Translations under genes and position numbers: made by a program
Shown here: positions 33,326 to 48,606 of the stretch, in pieces
Layout: every line of letters begins with the position of its first letter
Numbering within the stretch: position 1 is the stretch's first letter
Notes under the pieces: generated by a model
What the model saw: the letters and a program-made list of their open reading frames with translations, nothing else
Told to the model about the DNA's origin: nothing
The model's database searches: none
NCBI GenBank assembly: GCA_035041965.1
Contig: JAPYMA010001793.1
Coordinates: forward strand, 49,093-113,092
Direction of reading: 5' to 3'
Origin: Anisakis pegreffii
Lineage: Eukaryota; Nematoda; Chromadorea; Rhabditida; Anisakidae
Length of the DNA stretch: 64,000 bases

Positions 33326-33560
33326 GTGCACGATGATGTCTCTCTTCCAGGCAAACTTTTCGGTTCGTTCTGTTCTATTCATATTCTGCTGCCAAGAATA
33401 CAGCAGAACACCTATAAAAAGGGACGCACAAACAAAACAGAACAGTACAAAATTTTGAGGTGCGGGAACAGAACAGGACGAGACAGCTATCAACAAGAAA
33501 AGTGGAGAATAGAACAGTTAAAAGAGCGGAACAGAACCGATTCTGACCGTTCTTTCAATT
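33326..33560. repeat. Dispersed GAACAG-rich repeat, copy 2
   Basis: It opens with GATGATGTCTCTCTTCCAG and contains CTGTTCTATTC early and GAACAGAACAG runs later, so the copy is partly self-complementary. The forward open frame 33254-33595 runs through it and is judged repeat-derived. Confidence 0.65.
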
Positions 33561-33764
33561 GTTCTCTGCGAATCATTGCAGTGATTATGAGTTAGATTAG
33601 CCTCGTGGTACTTTTGTTATAATTATCATAACTATTATTATCAATATTATTATCATCATTATTACTGTTATTATTATTGTTAATATTATTGTAATTACTA
33701 TTATTTGCCTCAATATTTCCACAATAATAATAGTAATAGCATTAGTGAGGAAAAAAGACCATCA

Positions 33765-34130
33765 GTGAGAGACGAACTGTATCAAGGCCAATTGACAGTG
33801 ACTATTTCTCAAAACTGCTGAAAGCTATTTGTGAGGCAATTGCTCAGGAAATCACTAACGGATACGACTCTGATTCTAAATCAATACCAGTTGATAATAC
33901 TGTTGATCATACTCCGAACTCTAGGAGCATTCATCACAACAATCATTCACATATGACGTCACCAATAAAAGTTTGGATCAAAGGAATTGAATCGGCTTGA
34001 ACAAATCAGACCCGTCACTAAGGAAAACTGTGTTTCGTACTGTTGGGATGAACCACGTTCAAACCAACGTTCGAGATCGTTCTGGCTCACCAATAGTGGC
34101 TGACAGGCACGCACGAAGTCGTTTACACAG
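33765..34130 (+). CDS. Two adjacent open segments, possible exons of an unknown forward gene
   Basis: From about 33765 to 34000 one forward frame is open for some 77 codons and reads like a hydrophilic protein (SDYFSKLLKAICEAIAQEI, then Ser/Asn/His-rich sequence). From about 33981 to 34130 a second forward frame is open for 46 codons, with basic Ser-rich sequence (RDRSGSPIVADRHARSRLHR). The two overlap in different frames and no intron joins them cleanly, which suggests a frameshift or chance. I recognise no family. Confidence 0.25.
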
Positions 34131-34229
34131 ATGAAATATTTTGAAGCCGGAATTCCAAGGCTAATCCCTGCTCGTCATAACGAGTTTACATGCAAACATT
34201 GTGCCTCTGTTCTTCAAAGGTACTCGTTG

Positions 34230-34550
34230 TCAAAGCCCAGAACCCTCCCAATCATCAACGCTAGACGCGATCGACTCCCTGCGTGGACAATCTTTTCCCA
34301 CTACAATTTTCCTGCCTTTTACACAATTTCCGCCAAAAAACCACGTTTCCAACCCCATTTATCTTCGCAATTTTTATTGTGCTATTTTTCTGACTGTAGG
34401 AACAGGAATAGATCATGGCAACTTAAACGGCAAGTGTTGAAGTTCTCGATGCAGGAACAGAACAGAAGAGAACAGTTTCCAAAATATGAACAAAACGGAA
34501 CGGAACAGCAGAAGAGTGGAACAGAACAGAATACCTTGCCAAAAGTGTGG
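34230..34550. repeat. Dispersed GAACAG-rich repeat, copy 3, longer form
   Basis: The left part (34230-34395) matches, in inverted orientation, the part of copy 4 at about 38250-38420. Shared blocks include GCGTGGACAATCTT, AAAAAACCACGTTT and TTTTATTGTG. The right part (34396-34545) is the GAACAG-rich body. The pair in opposite orientation shows the repeat unit is longer than the hexamer tract and is a true interspersed element. Confidence 0.7.
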
Positions 34551-37500
34551 GAAAGCTTGAGTGCTTTTGAAGGACGCATTCTTTTGGCTGAAGCACGCAG
34601 GACTAATTCGAAACATTGGATGTGTATGGTCCCAACGTAGCGTTGAATGAATGAATGATGAATAACCTTGACGCGTTACGTTGCACTTTATCATATGAGT
34701 CACCTGATCATCATCCTGGTCAGATCGATAACACATCATCAACAAATTACTAATGGATTTAATAGTGCCCGTTTTATCGAATTTAAACGTTTGTATTCAT
34801 AATGCGTCCGTTTGTTCTTTCGAGAAATAACAATAACTCAACCACCACGGCATTTTACTCGTCAAAAATTAGTGAGCGTCTAGCGTTTTGAGCTTTTTGA
34901 CAGGTGTCACGTTAGTGTGTTTGGGTCATTGGTTCATTGGAAAGTGAGTGGACTAGTGACTGAATGGTTGATTGAGCAAGATTGGATAAATGGATTTGAT
35001 CTCGAGAACACTGAATCAATGAACATTTATTTGATAGCATCAAAACATTGTCCGAATCATTTCGTTCAATTGTCTTGACGTTCAGTTCGTCTCATATCAT
35101 TCAGACGGCGTAATTCGGCTAGTGCTCAATACTATGAGAACTTAATGTCAACTGAATCAACAAACGATTCGAATGAATGGTTATTTCAGTCGGAACGAAA
35201 GTATCAGACGAGAAGTACATGGCTGGTATTATGGTAGCTTTGAAATCTCTCCTCGACTTTTAAATTATGTTTCCATTGTCGTTGATATTCCTTTTCTTCA
35301 TTTCTCATTTTAAAACTCGAAGATGACGGTAATGAACGCTGGCTGACTTCACTTGCCTTTGACAGCAAAAAAGTCGAATGAATTCTAATTTATTCTCGTC
35401 AAATCAACTGCCGACAATCGTAGACTTCCATTTCAGTAACGAATTAAATTCGTTACCACATGAATCGATTTCAAGTGGCCACAAATAGATGTTCATTCGT
35501 ATTCGCCTCGTTTCATTTTTTTGAACTACGGTAGGTGGAATTTGTTCGTAAAATTTCATTCACTGTCATAAATGATCACGACTAGCGATCCAATTGATCT
35601 GTATACGACGCTTGGGATGTGGAAAAATTTTCATTGAAAACAGTCAAGCACTATTTTATCTTATTTATTCGAATAAAAATTTATTTATTTAAGTATTGAA
35701 TTTTATTCGAATTAAAAAGACAGACATTTAGGTTGATAGGTAGATCAAAATCAAGTTCTCGTATTCATTCCGTTTTTTATTTTTGCAGATGACGTAAACT
35801 ACCCCGTCATTTTCTCGTCATTATTACCTTAACTGCTTTGCAAGAAAAAGCCACTAACATCATTACGAAGTTTTACTCCCTCTTGTGATCAGAATTTAGA
35901 CGAATGATGAAGCATGTGTGTACATCAGGTTAGCAGTTATTTTTTGATTTCAAAATTTTCAACATCTCACTCTTGAATGAGATTTTTGTTGACAAGACGG
36001 TTTGTTCAAGCCATGTTTCAATCTATTTTTTAAAACCAAATTTCACATTAGGCGGCTTTGGATCAATATTCTCAGGGGATGAGACTGGCAGTCTCAAGAA
36101 ATTTGTTTTTCGCATAGAAATAATTTTCACATTGATAGAGATGAAGAACTTCATATTGATAAAGTGAAAGTGTATTAAGTTTTTATATGACACGACGTTG
36201 ATATAAGCATCGCAAAGGAGACAAGGAGTTCGGGGTTGGGGAGAGGGAATAAAGGGAAACCGAGAGAAAAGGAAGAATTAAATCAAAATTCGGAATTAAT
36301 GATTACGTACTAATGCGTAAGTGAAAAAGATATGGATTGTCAGTGGCAATATTTCCTTTATTATTGCTGAGAATGGTTGAATGACTAAACTAATGATGTT
36401 TGCATGGCTGAATAGATGGTTGTTAGAAATTCGAAGGAGCCGCTAGGGTTCAGCTTATGTGATCATTTATTTGTCGGTTCATTTAATTATTCATTCAGTT
36501 CGGTTGCTATTGATTCTGAATCATTTAATGAGCAGGCTGAGTGACCTTCAAAGGTTCATTATATTGTAAGATTTATCAAGCATTCTTTATCAAATAGAAC
36601 ATCTTCGTTCACTTAAACAGTAACGTCAAACAACAAAAACAATAATGTTGGTTCAACACATTCAGTGTCCTATTTAAAAGTGAAACTGATGATGCATTAT
36701 TCAACGAATTTTTCGTCGTTTCAAACACTTCTCATCAATGACGAATAAGACTAAAAACTCCCAAAAATGGAAGACTGAACATAAAATTTTGTTATGATGT
36801 TCTCATAAGATGAATGATAAGATCAAGTAATAGAATACAGTGAAATAGGTTAATAGATAAAGACATATCCAGCTAACTTCAATTGAGATACCGCGCAAGT
36901 CGCATTTCGAGTGAGAAGGATACGTGAAGAACGCATCGTAAACGAAGGACACAGGAGTGGTATTAAGCATCAGAGATGAAGTTATAATTGAAAGAGGCAA
37001 CTTCTAATTGTAAGACACGGCGACATAATAGAAATTAGTCGATACGACAGGTAGACGGCATATAGCGAGCGTATTTTCGTGGAGATGAATGTTTCAGTAT
37101 TGAGTATCAAACAAGTAAAGTTGAATATATGAGAAAATTATTTTTTGCTGTTGTTGTTGTTGTTGTGAAGTAAGATTTAGAAAGAATGAATGAAGTAATA
37201 ATGAAGAGAGCAGAGCAACAACGTGCAGTACCTGAAAAATTTGGTTTGCCAATCATATGCATGCATTCAACAATTCAACTGTATCGAAGTGCAGTTGAGG
37301 TTTTTTTTAATAGAAAGTGTAATTGTGGTTTGTATTAGAATTGTACGAAGTGATGAAAATTGTGCTGAATAATCAATTGAAGAATACACGTTGTCGTGCT
37401 GATGAAAAAGTGAACTGAAAAAAGAAACGAGGAAAAACAAAATGATTTGGAAAAAATGTGAAAGAATAAAGAAAAGATGGCGTCGATTCATTCATTTTCA

Positions 37501-37984
37501 CATCATTTCATGAAACGCTTATCACCACCAATAAAGCAACAAACTGTTCTTAAAAAGATAAATGCGCGCAACGAACCATCAAATTTCGAGGTGAGATTGA
37601 TGAATGCATAGAGAGATGAGACATCCTGATCGCCTATCATACAGGATACGACAAAATTGATAGCAGTCTTTGCGAAAATATCAAAATAAGGTAGATGAAT
37701 GAGAAAATTATCGATACTGACTTCATAATGTTTGTCGAATAGATCATAGCTTAATTTGAATCACTATCACATTCATTCTTAGTTTCTGTTTAAATCTGTC
37801 ACTTTCAGCTGTAAACATCATTATTCGTTTTGTCCTAATTACCTCTCTATGTTGTCATCATTATACATAGAATTACCAATAACGATGACGATAATAATAA
37901 TAATAATAATAAATAATAAATAATAATAATAAATAATAAATAATAATCAATAATAATAATAACAAATAATAATAATAAATAATA

Positions 37985-38034
<50 letters not shown>

Positions 38035-38080
38035 GACAGTTGTAATAATAACAACATGATCATTATGGTTATTATTATCA
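34551..38080. other. Gene-poor region with unproven open segments
   Basis: No complete gene is supported. Reverse frames at about 37755-37510 (some 85 codons, no start) and 37000-36805, and a forward segment at about 35104-35220 behind a TTCAG, have protein-like composition. None chains to a neighbour with confirmed phase. An interrupted AAT microsatellite starts at about 37890. Confidence 0.35.
37890..38035. repeat. AAT trinucleotide microsatellite
   Basis: This is a long, nearly uninterrupted run of AAT/ATA units on the forward strand. The Ile/Tyr-rich reverse open frames across it are repeat artefacts. It abuts copy 4 of the GAACAG repeat family. Confidence 0.9.
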
Positions 38081-38420
38081 TTAGTGACGTCTCTATACCA
38101 CGTTTTTGGAAACTGTTCTCCGCTCCCAAATGGTTCTGTTCTATTATATCCTGTGCGTTTCTCGTTTGACAACTGTTCTATTCAATTCAATTCAACCCCA
38201 TTAAACTTTGCTATGCTGTTCTAAACTGTTCTATTCTGTGCCGTCAGTCAGAAAAGCGACACAATAAAAGTTGTGGTGATTAGGGTTATAAACGTGGTTT
38301 TTTGGCATTTGCAGTGCAAAATGAAGATTATTTCGGGTGGGAGAAGATTGTCCACGCAGGCAGTTGACAGCTTTTGACCGTGATGATCGGAGGAAAGCAG
38401 AGTGTTTCGGGCTCTGGTAA
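38081..38420. repeat. Dispersed GAACAG-rich repeat, copy 4 (inverted relative to copy 3)
   Basis: It starts TTAGTGACGTCTCTATACCA, continues with CTGTTC-rich sequence, and from about 38250 matches the left part of copy 3 on the other strand. Confidence 0.7.
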
Positions 38421-38591
38421 TCACCATCATTAATGAACAGAGGATTCTCGTTTCGCCCGAACAGTCCAGTCAGAAATGGTTTCTCATACTAATGAGTTCG
38501 GATTGAACTGATTCGTTCAATCGGACTCGAATGGTCTAAGCATAAACTTTTATTGGAGGCGTAAAATGTGAACAATTTTTGTGATGGATTG

Positions 38592-38955
38592 TTGGAAGAT
38601 GTTTGAGGTTTCTGCAAGGATGGCGAAAAAACAGTTTTCCAAGTAATTCAATGCTAGTAGCTGTTAGAGTACGACCAACGTTTGAATGTGGGGTGCTCAT
38701 TCGGAAGCATAGTTGCATCCTTTAGTTGTTTCTAGAGGGAATTCCTCCCAAACAGTCATTGGCAGCTTTGAGAATCAACTGCGATAACTTGCCCTTGATG
38801 AGTTGTTTCACCTCTCACTGATGATCATTCGTCTCTCCCTGGTGATATTGAATATGGTGTTTTTTGGTGGATTCGAATCTCTAAGAGCTACTAGCATTAA
38901 ATTACTTGGAAAACTATTTCTTCGCCATCCTTGCAGAAACCTCAAACATCTTCCA
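38592..38955. repeat. Inverted repeat with arms of about 70 bp
   Basis: Left arm 38592-38662 and right arm 38886-38955 are near-complementary (shared core GGTTTCTGCAAGGATGGCGA), enclosing a spacer of about 220 bp. The shape is that of a foldback element or MITE. No clear flanking duplication was identified. The small reverse frame 38718-38536 lies in the left arm and is not considered a gene. Confidence 0.7.
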
Positions 38956-38974
38956 GCCACATAATTACAATCCA

Positions 38975-39110
38975 TGATTATAATAATAATAGTAGCAATA
39001 GTAATAATGTTAATAATAATTATAGTAAATATAATAATAATAAAATATATAAATATAATAATAAATATTATAATAATGATAAATATAACAATAATACAAC
39101 AATGGTAATT
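38975..39110. repeat. AAT/ATA microsatellite next to GAACAG-repeat copy 5
   Basis: This is an interrupted run of AAT, ATA and TAATAA units. Like copy 4, copy 5 of the hexamer-rich family has a trinucleotide microsatellite directly beside it, which suggests the microsatellite may belong to or grow from the element. Confidence 0.75.
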
Positions 39111-39119
39111 TATCCCACT

Positions 39120-39312
39120 GCAGTATTCAAAAAGAACAGTTTAAGCAACAGCCAAAATCTGTTAAAAACTGTTCCATTCTGTTCTTTTGGGCTCAAAAAT
39201 GGTCCTATTCTGTTCCAAACTTCCTTCCTCATTTGCGAACTGTTTTATTCTATTCCATGAAACAGAACAGCAATAGAACAGTTTAACTGGAATAGAGACA
39301 TCACTAGTTATC
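39120..39312. repeat. Dispersed GAACAG-rich repeat, copy 5
   Basis: It contains many CTGTTC and GAACAG hexamers and ends CTGGAATAGAGACATCACTA, the complement of the lead-in of copies 1, 2 and 4. The body can fold on itself because both orientations of the hexamer are present. Confidence 0.7.
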
Positions 39313-44357
<5,045 letters not shown>

Positions 44358-47300
44358 TCAGACGGCCGTATTGTGTTTTGGAAACGTCTTATTAGAACGG
44401 TGTTGGTGTCGATCATGCACAAAAATAAGCACTGTAGTTGTGACACTGAACGTGAATGCAAGCAAATAGCATAATGATGATGAGACTGCTAACCAAAAGG
44501 AGTAACCACGACTTTGCTGAAAGTTGTTTGATTGACCGACTGATCGACACGAACAAACAGAATGACCATAATTTTCACAGAAATTCGCTTCTTTTGGTTT
44601 ACGGACACAAACCATAGCACAAATGTGATATCACATAACAATCTAATCAATCCTTCAGTAAGAGGCGAAAGAAATGCATAAGCTGTTTTTTTTTTTTGAA
44701 ATTTCATGCTTATTCTTCAACAGCATGTTTCTTGTTCGGTCGTATCTGTTCTTTTGGTTCACGATAGCTGACTAAACAACTGCTTTAAGAGTTGGTAATA
44801 GTAGGAGAGGTATGATCGAAACGTGCAGCAAAGATCAAACAAACGAAGGAAAGAAACCTCGTAGGTTCGTGTAATACCGTGCACGAATCGGAAATCCACT
44901 TTATGCGAAAAGATAAAGAAGACCACGAGACCAACCGTTGATAATATGGCTGCAAAAACTTACTAAATGAGGATCAGGTGATAACAGCCGTCAGTTAAAA
45001 ATCAAAATCATATAACAGTAGATGAATATCCATTATTACAACAAAATGTCACTGATGATCATTTCTGTCAGCTTATTACTATATGTTTCATTGAGTAATT
45101 ATGTAATAACTAGAAAAGGATTTGGGGATATGACAGGACAAGAGAAATGTAGGGAACGAAGGAAACGGAATGAAAGCAAGTGGAGTTTGAAATGTAGTCG
45201 TTAAGTTAGAAGTGTTTGCTGTTGGAAGATACTGGCCATAATGCATGTAGGTAAGCAACGGATCAGTTCAGTAAGTGAGATAAATAAAGAATTGGCTTTA
45301 TTTAATGACTTCTACTGACAGTAGGTAAGATACGTTCTTTTTCAGTTTAGCAGCTAGTTTTTTGCATGCAAAAAAATGACCTTATTGCATCGCTCACCTG
45401 CGATGAGAAGTAAAACATTGGCGACCAGAGCTGAGATGCGCACACATGCAGCGCATACCAAGAAGCAGAATGCTGTAAATCCTGCTAGTACTGCAGCCAA
45501 CAGAAGACTTAAAACTGCTTTATGCCAATCTGAAATCCAAACTATCATCATTGTCACCATCATTATTGCCATTGATGAATACCACCACTTTGGTTTTAAA
45601 AAATTCGAACTAAAAAACTGATGATTGTTTAAAATCAGCCAACTCTACTATCTATTCAGGAAGTTTTCCTCACTTAAATGTGCAAGCGAAAATGTTTATG
45701 ATATTTGCTTGAATAAGTGAATGGATGAATAAATAAATGAACACATAAGTGAATCAATACAAAGCAAATTTTGGTGAATGATTACCATGAAACTTGTGCT
45801 GTTGTTCACCTTCTTCATGCATATCACGTTGAATATCGCTTTCTAATGCGCTCTCAAATTTATATGTGCAGTGAAGAGTATGCCCTGAGATACCTGAAAT
45901 CAAGTGATATTCGTTACAATGATGGCACATTAAAAGATGAAATGAAAGCAGCAATAAAGTTTGACGAATTTCTAATGACAACACCAGCAAAAAAATCATT
46001 CTCATACCGCTGAATATCAAATCACATTATCTAACAACTGATTCGAGGGATCGGTTGCAAAGTCATTTGTAATCGCTATTCCATGTTTCGATGCATCAAC
46101 TTTGAAGAGAAAATCAATCATTCACTATTCATTTGTTGGCTTTACTTTATCTGAGGATTGCACCGTTTATGAGTCATGGTATCGTTTCAATACTGTCGAA
46201 CAATGTCACAAAGAATCAACAAACGGGCGAAACTGGTTGACGCACTCAAATTCATAATCTAGTCCTTACGTCCATATTCTCATCTGACAATATTTCCATG
46301 TAACTATTTTAATCCATTTTCAAGATCATTCTCGTAATGTTTTCCTCCCAATTTGCAAATTCGATATCTGTGCACTGATCCTGCACATTTCGATTCTATA
46401 GATATACAAAATGGCGTAAAACACCGATACATTGTAAGGGAGCGCATACTTCCAGCTCCGCAAAGATGACTCTTCCTTATTTTTCTTATTAATAAGAATC
46501 ATCTCCACCATACGCATAATAAAAGAGCAAACTAGTAGAAAATTATCAAAGGCTTCTTCAGCCGTTAATTTAATGAACATTCTGATATATTTCAGAAGAC
46601 TTCAATGCAGGTTGATTAGTCAAATGACTTGACTATAAATGCTACTGTTTTTGATCGGTCATTATTTTGTCGTTTGTTTGTTTTCGTATCAGTGCCTAAG
46701 AAGGAGTGTACCACCACCCAACATCTACTAAATTTACATGTATTGTTTTAATCAATGGATGATTCAAGATTCGTCAACAACAACAATTTTCACAAGCAGT
46801 CAGTGAATGGAAGCCGGGATCATGAACAGCCATTGAGTTGTATGAGAGAGAGAGAGAGGAAGACTGGGCCGATTCGCTTGTTGAATTGCATCTGGTGTAT
46901 TACATGAAGTAAGATTATAACATGTGAGTGTTACAATCTTACTTCACGTAATACACCAGATGCAGTTTAAAATTTGTTTATAAAATGTATTAGTAATGTT
47001 TATAAATGATCAACTTATTATTAATCACAAATCATTCATCATCTATTCCTCATAGTCGTTGTATATAATTGTGTTCGGAGGGCTCTCCCTCCGCGGGGGA
47101 ATCCTCTGACGATTTCTGATCAATCATCGTCTCTCCAGGTGCGGGGGAATTTCTAGTCTTCAAGAGTGCTCTTGCGAAAGGGAATTTCTTGAATGGAATT
47201 CCCTCGGGGACGAGGAATTTTAAGGCTCTCGCTGAGGACCCATACTCTTTGTCTGTCTCTTAGGATTTACAATTTGTTAAAGTATTTGGAGCATTTTTCA

Positions 47301-48606
47301 AACATGGTATGCAAAATGCTTTAAGCCGCGGGTTGTGGTGAAGACGCATCCGGATTTTTCGTCAGAGTAGGATACGAAATCATCGTAAGATGTCAAAAAA
47401 TCTGTCAATCGCATCACGGTTTCGAGTAGTCTGTGCAATCGAATGAACTCATGTGCTGCAGAATGCGATTCGAAAAGGCAGACCCTCACTCATTGTGTGG
47501 TTTACAAAATTGGAACTGACTTCATATTGTCATTGTTTAACACAACATTTGTCCTGCCCTTTCCTCATCATAGTGGCTATAGTTTTAATAAAGACTTATG
47601 ACCACTGATACATAAATTTGATGGAATTGACTCAGCTCAGGAATTCTAAAATCCGGCTTAAACGCCACCTCCCGTTATGCATCCTCTAAAAATTCGGTTA
47701 CGATTTCGGGTCCAAAATTTACTTTGTTTCCGCTCCGCAAAAAAATTTGTCATGCAGATCCTAGCTGCGGCTATTGAATGTTGCTGCGCTATTTTTTTGA
47801 TGGAGTCCAATTTTTTTTTGACCTAGAAGTTTGGTTATAATTGCTTATAACACTGATGACCATTACTGCTTATAACACTCATACGCAACATTTGTTATGA
47901 CTGTTATTTTTCTTATCTGCGTTTAGGGGAGCCGACGTGGGAGATCCCGCGAGGAATTCTTTGAGAACAAAGACCGCGCGTGATGGTTGCCTCGCGACCT
48001 GTCGTGGTGATTTATGTCCGCGCGAGTGCACTCGCACAGGGCGGATTGGTTCAAATCCCTGACACCATCGCATTACCGTAGACCGATCAGTTTAACTCTT
48101 CAAATCTAACGGCAAGTACATGATGCTACTATGACTGTATCAACCCAAAGCATGCTGCTCACTTATTGTTCACATTGCACTGCAGTGATTTTTCATGTCT
48201 CTATAAACGCAGGGATATTCTTTTAGCTACTTCTTATTGTATGCAGAAAAAAGAAATACGTCCAAATTACCACCTCATTATGAGTGTTGTTGTTGTTTGC
48301 TGTACTACTAACTGCAATGATATGTTGCAAACAATAAGAAAATGAACTGGTAAAAAGAAATAATAACGAACCGGCAACATGTTTCTTACCAATGATACAA
48401 TCCATCCAAAGACCGTGTTGATGTTCCGTATGAAATTCGGATATGAAAACGACTTGCCACTGAGGTGTCAATAAGGCACCAATCGTTAAGCATAACGCAC
48501 CAACAACCAATATAAACGTTACACCTAATACGATCAGTCTGCAACTGCTGACCATACCCATTTCGCTCTGCTCTTCAATTGATTCCCTCAAAACGCTTCT
48601 TAACAT
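44358..48606 (-). CDS. Clc-like (claudin-like) tetraspan membrane protein, five exons
   Basis: This matches the nematode Clc-like family, four-span proteins related in layout to claudins and PMP22, with likely roles at cell surfaces and channel complexes. Exons on the reverse strand are 48606-48390, 45893-45786, 45529-45398, 44949-44858 and 44516-44358. All phases close and sum to 708 bases, 235 residues. Seen in order: a short polar N-terminus; the first span in RLIVLGVTFILVVGALCLTI; an extracellular segment with TPQWQVVFISEF and EHQHGLWMDC; LHCTYKFES with an acidic/Glu-rich stretch; DWHKAVLS and a second span; a third span in ILSTVGLVVFFIF followed by FRFVHGITRTYEQ; and a fourth span in GYSFWLAVSSSLCYLLAF. 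The C-tail is short and basic. The second exon follows an intron of about 2.5 kb carrying repeats. An acceptor (CATTTCAG) lies 4 bases before ATG 48606, so a non-coding first exon or trans-splicing is likely. Confidence 0.9.
46887..46964. repeat. Perfectly formed 30-bp hairpin in intron 1 of the Clc-like gene
   Basis: Arms 46887-46916 and 46935-46964 are complementary at 29 of 30 positions (TGCATCTGGTGTATTACA at the left edge), with an 18-base loop. It could be a small foldback element or a miRNA-like hairpin precursor. Confidence 0.8.
47980..48072 (+). other. tRNA-like remnant or tRNA-derived element in Clc-like intron 1
   Basis: The sequence GGTTCAAATCCC near 48048-48059 matches the box B/T-loop of tRNA genes. 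Bases 47980-47986 (GTGATGG) can pair with 48065-48071 (CCATCGC) as a seven-base acceptor stem with one G-T pair. A palindrome (GCGAGTGCACTCGC) lies where a long variable arm could be. The T-stem does not pair in the standard position and no good D-arm is seen, so it is not a working tRNA by eye. A tRNA pseudogene or SINE-like remnant fits best. Confidence 0.35.

Noticed and set aside
33254..33595. 113-residue forward frame with RTEQ-like repeats
   Set aside because: The repeats come from the GAACAG hexamer element; no domain or splice context.
34382..34745. Reverse Cys/Phe-rich frames
   Set aside because: They are the complement of the GAACAG-rich repeat body.
37873..38172. Reverse Ile/Tyr-rich open frames
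   Set aside because: They run through the AAT microsatellite.
45376..45621. Forward open frame overlapping the Clc-like gene
   Set aside because: Antisense shadow of the third Clc-like exon, whose family match and phase are clear.
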